From: Agarophyton chilense | Lineage: Eukaryota; Rhodophyta; Florideophyceae; Gracilariales; Gracilariaceae | Length of the DNA stretch: 64,000 bases | Reading direction: 5' to 3' | Assembly: GCA_030374765.1 (NCBI GenBank) | Contig: JARGXX010000013.1 | Location: 806,001-870,000, forward strand | Part shown: one piece after another, positions 39,579-49,178 of the stretch | Layout of the letters: each line of letters begins with the position of its first letter | How positions within the stretch are numbered: position 1 is the stretch's first letter | The notes under the pieces: generated by a model | What the model saw: only the letters and a program-made list of their open reading frames with translations | What the model was told of the DNA's origin: nothing | Database searches by the model: none | Position numbers and translations under genes: made by a program

Positions 39579-40342
39579 CCCATTTTCCCGTACATATTTT
39601 CGTTTCTTACATTCTCGCTACCAACATTACCACTCGCCGCTTCCATACACGTCTTCTTCACATTGGTCGCTTCTTTCTCAGTTGCTTGTCCAAGAACTTG
39701 CTCGGCTCTAGTTTAACGTTCGTTTTTAATCTGTTGACGTTCGTTAGCGATATTGAAAATCATTCCTCCAAGAGTGTATGCAACATGTTATCATACAGAG
39801 TACTTGGAATTAATGGTGGGAATAACTGAAACCGTTAACTTTCCTCACCTACTACCCATGTACGGTGTAGTTCAGTGCATCTCTTGTACCCTCAATAGCT
39901 TTTATCCCAACCTGACCATAACGCAGGACTCGTTGCTCACTTTTTCAGTCGATGCATCCGACTTGCGCTTGATTCCATTTAGACCTTCATTGCCCTTCTA
40001 CTGAATTGAAGAGCACACGCTGTAAAGTTAGCATCGCTCATCCTTGTCGCCATCAACTGAGGAGGAACACACGCGACAAGGGCGATCACAATGGATAAGA
40101 ATAATTTCCTTTCGTCCATATTACTCCCTCGTTTTAAATCCAGTTGCACGTGGTTGAATATAGAGTCAGACACGAAGGCGCAATATGCACGTTTTGTTTT
40201 TAACCCAGCTATCTTTGGTGATCTTTTCCTATTTGGTCTTACATAATACAAGCAACTTGTTCTCCAACCTCGCTTCAACAAACCGTCACACGGAGCTTCT
40301 GCTTTGGCCTTTGCGTTAGTGCCCCCGCAGGAAATGTGGCCA
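39579..40342. other. Intergenic, nothing recognised
   Basis: 3' flanks of two convergent genes. Short ORFs only. Confidence 0.5.
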
Positions 40343-42315
40343 TCAAATGCTGTCAGGCTTGAGCCAGTAGTCATGATGGCCACGAAGTTCAAAATCATTC
40401 ACTTCTCGGACGACCTTTCTCTTTGGCTGCGATAGTGATTGCTTATAGATCAATGAGACTTCGTCTTGAATAGATTGTGACAGCTTTCCTAATGGCAGAT
40501 CGTTATAATCTAAGCGTAAAAAAAAAGATACTCGTTATTAGTATGCCTGCATCAAGACCCTCTTCGACTCATAGTTTCGGACCTTTCGCGTCTTTGGGCT
40601 TCTTCTAGGATTATTCAAGGTTTACGTACCGCCTCCAAATGGATCTTCGAGTTCCGCCGCGTTGGAAACCACTCCCAGGATCCCGTACGAGATAAAAGCG
40701 ACAATGGCTATTGTCAGCCATCCAGTAGTTTCAACAAGAGCAAACGGTAGACTAAGAATGAAGTATAAGACAGTCAGAACAATCAGTTCAACAGAAAAGC
40801 AAGCAAACATAGAAGTTCTCGCGACACACTTACAAGAAAAGCCAGAGAGTGAGAAATGTGTTCAAATGGCTTAGATCCAGGGCGATTGTGAAAGAAAGAG
40901 GTTAGAATCATATCAAGAAAAACAAGCTGTTTGGATCTGGAAGCGCTCGGGATAGCTTTCTTAAATTCACAAGCTATCCGGGAACGGGAAGTCTCTCTTT
41001 GACAACGAACCTTATGTACGAATATGGGGCAGGCATCGTCTTTATCTGCATACAAGTATCGGCAGCACCAGCGAGATCTGCAACCCAGCGTATCAAATGC
41101 TGTAGTTTCATGAACAAGGAGAAGTTAGTCGAAACAGTTGCACCTATCCAAGGAGAAAGGCTGGCGAAATTGATGGGCTGCTTCTGGATGAGTTCCGAAG
41201 AGAGGTATTCGTGCCGAAGTCGCCACTGACAATTCAAGCGAAATGTTCATTCAACTTACCACAATAAACGCTTGCGGAAGACGATCCTCACGTCGCTGAG
41301 CCGAAAGAAGATATGCAGAAATAATGTAAAGACAGTGGGAAGGCATGCTTGGGGCGTTTTGAAGCTCGGCCAAGTCCTCGGGAATTAAGACACCCTTCAG
41401 TTCACGCAAGTCTCTTTCGCCACGAAGCTGTCTTTTCAGAGCTACGGCAAAGGCTACCAGGAATCCTAGAATACGTTCTTGGTCCCCGCGATGAAACGTA
41501 CCCGGTGGAAACGCTTGCACAACATACTTAGTGAAACTTGTGACGGTGCCTGCGATCCCCGTCCATACTCGAACGGCTTCCATATATCGTCCATACGCTC
41601 TTCGGATATGGCAATTGGAACGCATAGAGCGAACTCGGTTAGTATCTTTGAAGCCTGTTTCTATGAAACGGAGCTGTCTTATGAATACTTACTCGGAGAC
41701 CCGAAAGCTCGTCAACAAGAACAATGCAAATCCAACGTATGATAGCGCATTGCCATCTACTGCCAACGGAGTGCACCACCATCTGCAATCTCCATTCAGA
41801 TGAGGCTCATAATTCCTCCTTGAAACCCAAGTGAGTGTTACGGCTAGAGCAGCCCAACAGGTGGTCGAAAGCAAAGGAATAATGGGCATTGCGCGACCGC
41901 GTACGATACTGAGTAGCCAGCGACGGAGAAACGGCTCGTTCTCTCTCCTTTTGTCGTTCTTTTTGAATGCCTGCTCACCTTCATGGTCAACGTACTCGAG
42001 CCTTTCCCCGTGCACAGTCACGATATTCAAAAATGCGGTTTCATCAGCTATATTGTTTGGGGGTGGGGCTTCGCCGTCGTTCCTCATCTCTGCGACCTGT
42101 TCAAGACGCACATCCAATGCATGTACGGATGCGGCAGACTTCAGAGAGCGCAAATCTGATGAGGAAGCAGATGAGGTTTCCCTTGTAGAGGGTTCCTGCA
42201 TGCGAACATGAAGTTCATGCTCTCTCTCGACAACACTATCATCCTCCATTGAGAAGACTTCGAAAAGCAATATGGGGATGAGATTCCTAGCTTTCGGAAA
42301 GAGGTGGGTGTACAA
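40343..42315 (-). CDS. Bestrophin-like anion channel (RFP-TM/UPF0187), six exons
   Basis: Exons on the minus strand by consensus and phase: 42315-41693, 41599-41260, 41225-41011, 40869-40834, 40751-40630, 40509-40343; 500 residues (478 if the second ATG at 42249 is used). Joined sequence shows family marks: FRVSEAYGRYMEA, GFLVAFAVALKRQLRGERDL, PAPYSYISHLNTFLTLWLFF, LPFALVETTGW and the acidic DPFGGDYNDLPL that forms the Ca-binding clasp in bestrophins. The N-terminal about 110 residues are charged and cytosolic. Introns are 93, 34, 141, 82 and 120 nt; the 34-nt one contains an in-frame stop and so must be removed. Plant homologues sit in thylakoid membranes and move chloride; a transit peptide is not obvious here, so location is unsure. 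Confidence 0.85.
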
Positions 42316-44116
42316 TAGTCACAGGAAGAGTATCTTTAACGTTTGGGCCCAGCTCGAGACCCGCCAGATGTTGGTTTCGAAACTATTAACTGACTAGATT
42401 ATGGTGCCAGCAGCACCCCAATGGCTCAAAGCAGTTGAATTGCTTAATGGAAAGAATATCGTCACTGTGACATTTTGACGGAATTGGTATAAGAACAATA
42501 GCACCACTTACGTAGACTTTGCCTCAAGTAGCTACCGTTCTGTCGCAAGACGATCTGTCGCAAGACAGGTCAGACGCACTTCTACCTTCATCCATCCCAA
42601 CATTTATCACTTTCGGACGCCGCCTTGGTCTTCTACGACGGTACAGTAAGCGAGATGTCCCGGAGCGACGATCGGGCCATGCGATACGTTGATAGACTTA
42701 AAATATAGAGTATAGAGGAACGCTTGGCAATCTCTGAATAAAAGAAGGCCAAAATACGCGAGACCCTCTCTAGATGCTACGAAAGGTACACCAACGTTCG
42801 TTCTTTAACGACTAAAGATGTTGCCGTTTAGGGGACTCTTCCACCCCGGATTACTGAGATGATGGTTCAGGAATGAGGCCCACAAAGCGGTGAATGTGGG
42901 TGTGCGTGACAGCGACAGTCCGAAAAACGAACGATGGTCCGGGGGCTTTGGTCATTGTTTGCTCAGAGCGCGCACTATTTTTTTCAACCCATTCTTTCAC
43001 CGAATGCATAGGGTTTGTTTAATGCCTCCAACGACATATGCGCCTTCGACAAAACCCAGCCATTGGCTGCTACTCAACGACCATCATACGGTCACTCTAG
43101 CTCTACTAGCTAGAGAGAGAGAGGGTTCTCCAGAGAAGGACGATGACCACTGAGGGGTTTCTGAAATGCAGAGCATTTCGGTTTTGATGATTATCTCCTC
43201 CACTTGAACCTCTTCGTCTCACTTTCAAGAGCTCATCGGTTTGGGGACACATAATGAAAAAGCGTAGTGTACGCACATACCATTTGTACTATGCTGTATC
43301 GGGATAATGGCGGCATCCTTTCATCTAGCACTCATATCTTCAGCGAGAATCGTTGAAAAATACAGCCACCCCTTTCTGAAACCCACCGCGTGAAAGAATC
43401 TGCGGAAATCAAGGAAAGCCGCCATAAGTTCGCTTTCTTTCGAAGGTGACAGAAGACTGATCATCGGTCTGTCGGACAAACACTGTCCAGCTTGCCGCTC
43501 GGCGCCGGCGAGGCGAGGCAGCCGAAAACTCTCATTCACCTTACAAAAAGGAGGCCAAAACGAGCCGTTCCACCACCGCCAGCCGCTGCACGATGCGGTT
43601 TGTGGTGTGGGGACGTTGCGGACGCCTCATAGAAGCATTCGCGACACTTTAGATCTCATTCCGAAGGGATGGGAAAGCCGGGGAAACACCGGTAGGGTCT
43701 TTCCGACATATGCCGATCATGGCCTGCGGTTTCCATTTATACACGACCCACGGAGGTCTACGATGACAGTGGAAAAGCTATCCAATCGCTTTGACGAGTT
43801 CCCGATTCGGGTGATGCAAGGTTCGGTTCGTTGATATCCCATGGAAGTTCAGGGACATATCCAGGTAGAAGCATCTATTCTTCATTTGATTATCCACCTG
43901 TGCCGCACTTGAGTGTTCTCAGGAGCTGCCCGGCGAAGAAAACAAATATTTCTGGTCACGTGTATAGTACCTCATGCGTCTACCTGGCGTGATATCACGA
44001 CAGAGAGCTAACCCTCTAGTCGAAGAGGAATGCCAGCGATCCGAGCTGAGAAGAATTCATCCCACTAGAAAACACACTTATTCATAACCATTTCTTTATA
44101 GAAAGCTGGAGTATTA
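42316..44116. other. 1.8 kb without a recognised gene
   Basis: Between two minus-strand genes. It holds the bestrophin gene's upstream region and the kleisin gene's 3' flank. ORFs at 42890 and 43607 on the plus strand and 43321 on the minus strand have no family features. Confidence 0.5.
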
Positions 44117-46780
44117 TTAAGCATGTTGTTGGCTGCCGAAAAACGAACCTTTCCTTATCTGAATTGAAGCATATGGCCGTTCCTGTGAGACTCGAATGAA
44201 GCCTGAACTGGCTAAACTCAACACGTTGAAGAAGGCACGAGCAGTTACTCCGCGGGAGCAATCCTTGACAAGCGTTCCAAACTAAGCTCAAGACAAAAGT
44301 TGTCAGGAACCTTCTTTCTTCTCTTGACGTGTTAGAAGTAAAGGTGACTTACCGTTGTGACTTCACCCTCCTGCTCGACATCAGATGGAAGTTCCCTTGA
44401 ATCTGCTTCAGCGCGGAGCAGCTCTAACATCTTGTACGCATGGATACCAATGGACTCAAATGGGGCTCTCTTCTTCTCATTTTGATCGTCATCCTTGTCT
44501 GTCTCTTCTACTAGCTGGAAGTCCGATGCTCGCAGCTCCAGGCGGGCAGCGTCTCTCTCTCCTTGCCCTACTGCTGCTGCTGTCCCGAAACCTTCGTTCT
44601 TTGAATCAACGCTGAAGTCTGGTCCTGCTGCAGAATTTGAGGACAAATAATCTTGTCAGAAAGTTTCAATGATTGCATTTGAGACTAGCTGCAGGTAAGT
44701 GTAACGAACCACTTTTTCGGAGAGTGCCGCTCTTTTCTCGGGCATCTCGAAAAGACTTCTCGTCTGCTTCAGTTATCTGGAAAGGATTTCTGGTTAGCGT
44801 CTATACAGAATCTGTTTGACATGTCCACATTACCTACCATTTCAAAGATGTGATCACGTAATCGTGCTGCTCTCGTTCGCAAAGAGCCTGACCTCGATGG
44901 AAAGCTCTTGCTTCCGCTAGTTCCAACTAAGCTGCGCGAATGATCGGAAAGAACAGCAGGAGTTCCTTGACGCATCACGGAATCACGCAAAATCTCAGCG
45001 CTGCGTTGTCTTGGAGTAGTTTGGATCGGCTGTATTTCCGGGAGAAGCATTGGTTCTTCTTCAGCCAATGTTACATGGGGTTGTTCTGATTGGAGCGGCG
45101 ATGGCATCTGCTGCTGACCTGGGGAAACAGATCCACCATCCGCAAGTTGAAGACTTCTCTCATCACTGAAACTCAATTGTAATTCTGGGCTACGTGCATG
45201 TGAAACAGATGGTGCCGGTTGAGAGTCTTCTGCAAGTCCTTCATTGAGCTCATTCCACATATCCACTATACTTTCCGGAAATGAGAAGAGCGAAAGAGGT
45301 ATCTCTGAGGATTTGGAAGCAACTCCTCTAAAATGCTTTCCTCTACGCCTTGAATATCGCTCCTCCCCATCAGCGAGGACAATATCACTCGTATCTTGTA
45401 AGCTTGCACGAATTTGTTCGGGAGACAATTCAGTGATGTCATCAAAACGAACGCGGCTAATCCTCTTCGTTCGAGTAGAGAGTGGGACTGCCGACATGGG
45501 GTCCACGGTTTTCTTAGTCGACCTGTCTTCAGAAGAAGATTTCGCGCTTTTCACCGATGCCTTCATCGTTAACGCTGGGATGCCTTCTCTAGTCTCTTCA
45601 ATCGCGTTTCGTCCCTCGATAAGCTGAGATGGCGTATCACCTAAGGCAAAGGGAACGATCTGTAGGGGTTCAATATCTTCTGGTTCTAGGGCCGCGACAA
45701 AATCATCTTGGGGAGGAAGAGAATCCCTAGGTGGATAAACATCCTCCATTGCACTGGAAGGTACATCGGAGCCGACCGCGAAGGGTCTGATTCCATCTTG
45801 ATCCTCACCGGAACTTAATACTGGCTCAGGTTGAATAAGAACCGAAGGTTGTTGCGACTCAAGACTAACTGGGAGATCCTCAAGAAATAATTCTTGTCTG
45901 AGATTACCAAAGCCCGTGGACGGTACCAAAGTAATGTCTTCTTCCCTCGCCCTGTGCAATAGGCTTCGCTGAGTTTCGGACTGAAGATCACTGCTCGGCG
46001 TGCGAGAAGTACCCCTCTGTTGTTGGCCAAAACGCGGAACTACTACAGAGGGAAAGAGAGTCTCCATCGCTTCAAAGACATCCAATTCAGGAGCCATAGA
46101 GATCGAAATATCTCCTAAAGAGGCTACAGACTGTTCTCCGTCTATCTTGACTTCATTATATCTTGATTTCAAGGAACGACCTTTTCCTAGAGACGGAATA
46201 GCATACGTTCTGGTCCGATGCTTTTTAGAGACTGGAAGGGTGATCATGTCCAAGCGAGCCAAGTCCTGGCCTTCTTCGAGAGAGATGCCCTTAATGCCAC
46301 CGCCCCTTGTCGATAAAGAAGGGGCTACATCTCTCCCTCGCTTTCTACCACTGGACTTAGATTGGGTATGGACATCAAGTCGTTTCAGAGCATCTACGAT
46401 CGATTGGACATCTTTCAGAACGAATTCTGACTTTCGTGAATACACTCGGACGACACCAAGCATCAGAGAAGCAGAGAGACGCAGTGCGAACGGGGCCGCC
46501 GGCTTCTCAATGTTCTTACATAGTACATGAATTCGGCAACTAAGGGCATAGGATTTTGGAATCTTGGATTCTCCGAGAGTTGCAGCAACCCAAACTTTAC
46601 CAAGGGGCCCCTATTAGTGGAGATACAAGACAGCGGTCGGAGAGTTAGCGTGGGAGCCGTGCACTGTGCATGTTATCAGAACAGGCTATGGGGATGGAGC
46701 CATCCAGAGGTTGGGAATGTTCTGCATTTACGAAAATACGGCTTACCTTCTTCGTCAGCACCAGATGAGAGTAAAACATT
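44117..46780 (-). CDS. Cohesin kleisin subunit, Rad21/Rec8 family, five exons
   Basis: Exons on the minus strand: 46780-46748 (MFYSHLVLTKK), 46610-44838, 44776-44710, 44627-44353, 44281-44117; 770 residues. The N-terminal domain reads MFYSHLVLTKKGPLGKVWVA then ALRLSASLMLGVVRVYSRKS and VLKDVQSIVDAL, the Smc3-binding part of kleisins. A long acidic, Ser/Pro-rich linker follows, and the C-terminal winged helix that binds Smc1 is FGTLVKDCSRGVTARAFFNV with IRVSQERPYASIQI. The protein closes the cohesin ring that holds sister chromatids. The VxDVQSIxDAL helix resembles Rec8 somewhat more than Rad21, so mitotic versus meiotic type is undecided. The acceptor at 44628 is a tandem CAGCAG. Confidence 0.88.
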
Positions 46781-47345
46781 TGTTAAGCGGAAGCTCTGGC
46801 GTAGATTGGTGAATGTGTTCAATACAGTGGCTGGTGGTTGAAAGATCAGATAGCGGATCAAGGCCAAATGAGGGATGTAGGAAGACAAGCTGCTGAAAGG
46901 ATAAAGCAGTCTGCGTGCTGGAGTTGAGAGCACGACGATGGTTGTGGGGGAAAGATTTGCGGACACATGTTATATAGGGGTGCGGACGAAGTAGAAAGAC
47001 AAGCGAAGGGGGGGGGGGTAGCTGTGAGGCGGTAGGGTGAAGCGAAAGAGAAGGAACGGCGTGAAGCGAAAGACGTAAGACGGTTGGTGACGTGGTGCGG
47101 AGCATTAAAGCTTCGCACGCTGCGCAAAAAGATCTATATTGTAGCTCGCTGTTAAGAGATCAATAACACAGCGCGTGCCGTCGTCCTGTGATCTCAACTG
47201 CTTCCATGCAAATACCGTTAACGTAATTGAACGAGCTGGGCGATACTCATACGCGAACGGGAGACAAATGTGGACAGAGCTTCCAATTTTACATGCGCGT
47301 GACCCGAAAAGCAACCATGGTAGTTGTTCAATACTCTGTACTGGT
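46781..47345. other. Intergenic, kleisin upstream region
   Basis: Includes a pyrimidine/purine-biased stretch with a G run near 47010-47020. No gene seen; minus-strand ORFs at 46755-47127 overlap the start exon in other frames. Confidence 0.5.
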
Positions 47346-48122
47346 CTATCGAAACACACGGACCACACAGATCCCAGCTCCGTAACAAACAAAGAAGAAA
47401 ACTACCACACGAATGGGATTCGCACACGAGTGATACCACAATCTGCTATTATCTGCAGGCACGAGAGAATTTTCAATGTCGCGCACCAACTCTGGTTGTA
47501 GTTGAGATTGCAATCGGCGTTCCGTTCGTTTCGAGAGTTGGTCTGGTTGAAACGCCGCTATTAAAAACTTGCGCAGCGAGTCTGAAAGCGAGTCTATAGC
47601 GCGTTCAAACTGTGTGCAATGGAGAGACGATTGACGATTTCTGAGACGATGGGGTGGCCCGTATACGGTTCGCCAATTGCGGGTGCCCTGTGCATTGGTT
47701 GGATGTTTTGTGCTCAGCATTGTTGTTCCGTCCACGATGTAGAAAAATTCCCGGTAGCCTGTTGGAACGACAGTTATCACTGACCATACAAGCTCTGCAT
47801 GCATAATGGATGTCAGAGATAAGCGCGAGGCATTTTGCGACATATGAGGGCTAGGGAGCGATTGTAGTTTCTTACCTTGTTCGATGTTCATATGAATGGG
47901 ATGCCAATCACACCAGTCGCCACACAGCAACACCGAAGCGTGCGGCTGCGAAGCACAGAATACAAACTCAGTGCGCACTGGAATGGCATTCGGTAGGCGC
48001 TTCGCTTTGGCCGAGGTCGCGATTTGCACGGAGGAAGGCGCTCGTATAGCAGGCATCGACGGGGAAAGATCAATGGCAACCACATCACTGCCATCCGATA
48101 CGCTTGCAACGTGATGCTTCAT
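47346..48122 (-). CDS. Glycogen/starch-binding (AMPK1-CBM type) protein with C-terminal membrane segment
   Basis: Two exons, 48122-47876 and 47794-47346, joined in phase through GTAAGA and a TGCATGCAG acceptor; 231 residues. The E-set carbohydrate-binding module spans about residues 50-135: TEFVFCASQPHASVLLCGDW and, across the junction, LVWSVITVVPTGYREFFYIV followed by DGTTMLSTKHPT, the pattern of AMPK beta and related starch-binding modules. Residues after 150 are charged and helical (RAIDSLSDSLRKFLIAAFQ). The end is hydrophobic, VVVFFFVCYGAGICVVRVF, a likely tail anchor. Red algae store floridean starch in the cytosol, so a membrane-anchored starch-binding protein is plausible; no catalytic domain is present. 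Confidence 0.7.
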   Translation of the reverse strand: MKHHVASVSDGSDVVAIDLSPSMPAIRAPSSVQIATSAKAKRLPNAIPVRTEFVFCASQPHASVLLCGDWCDWHPIHMNIEQGKKLQSLPSPHMSQNASRLSLTSIMHAELVWSVITVVPTGYREFFYIVDGTTMLSTKHPTNAQGTRNWRTVYGPPHRLRNRQSSLHCTQFERAIDSLSDSLRKFLIAAFQPDQLSKRTERRLQSQLQPELVRDIENSLVPADNSRLWYHSCANPIRVVVFFFVCYGAGICVVRVFR

Positions 48123-49178
48123 GAGAAGTTTGCGCTCGACTATGGCGCAACGCGATGGGGTGGTAACGAAGAACTAACTTGGCGCGCGAGAGCAAGGCGG
48201 TGCGATACAAAAGGTGCGGGCGCACGCCGAGCGCAGCGACGCAAGCTGCTCGGAAAGACACTGCATGATAATGGCGTGTGCATTCGGCGCGATGCGCGAG
48301 GTGTAGACGGATGTCGTGGCGTTGTACTGTGATAATGCAGATGCGAAGCGGGCGTGAAAGAGCACTAAGGCGAGGAAACAGGCGTCAATTAACAACAGAT
48401 ACGCGTGGAAAGAGAATGAGTGCAGCTCAATTCAGCGCGCTCGCCATGCAACCGAACACGTGCTCCGAACATGTCGGTGGAGGAGCGTCGTGACGGCGCT
48501 CGGCGCCGTCTGTACGGGAGAGGGTTGAAGCTTCAGATTGGAATGCCTAGCTGGCGTCGAATGAATGCAAGCTGCGCGACGTAGCCAAGAAAGCGGCGCG
48601 CATTGCAATGAGCAACGAGCGACGTTTTGCCACAGGGGGAGGCGCGCGCTGTACGTAGCTTCAAAAAGCAAACACCGAGCCTCCAACATGTAAGCTGCCC
48701 CCCTGAGCGCGCGTGGGCTCCGCCAGCGCGAGTAGCCGCGGTAGTCCGCGCACGCGCGCGCTGCGTGTGCTCTCCGATTTGGCAGCGCGCCAATCAGCGC
48801 CGCGCGATAGGGGTCCAGAAAACGTGCTATAATATGGTTGGCCCGGTGCGCGCGCATGCCAGTCGGCGGCGCCGTGAAAGCGGCGGATACCTCGATACTA
48901 CGCCGCATCACTCTCTTTGTGGCTGCTTGCTTGATACACAACATATGTGTGGATACCTTTCAATTGCAACGCCTTCACATCATTGCGCACCCACCCCTGC
49001 TGCCTTTAAAACCCCCCTTCTTCCCCCTCTTTCTGTCTCTTCCCTCATCCTCACTCCCATCCCCACCCCCCATCCCCACCTCCCATCCCTGCCTCCCATC
49101 CCTGCCTCCAATCCCTGCCTCACTCCCGAGTCTTTCTTGTTGCTGTCTGAGTTGGTGTGCGCAAGTATTGTTTCTCAC
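48123..49178. other. Upstream region of the long ORP gene
   Basis: GC-rich, with alternating CG blocks near 48700-48760 and a pyrimidine-rich run (48980-49130) typical of a 5' leader. The long ORF extends back through it to 48627 but its content there is low-complexity and is not taken as protein. Confidence 0.5.

Noticed and set aside
41831-42211. 126-codon plus-strand ORF
   Set aside because: Antisense shadow of bestrophin exon 1, which is supported by splice joins and motifs.
47385-47430. tRNA-like GTGCGAATCCCATTCG stretch on the minus strand
   Set aside because: No acceptor or anticodon stem can be formed, and it lies in the coding exon of the CBM protein.
48627-49178. N-terminal extension of the long ORP
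   Set aside because: Its content is pyrimidine-rich leader sequence with no protein-like pattern; the start was moved to the Met cluster at 49179.
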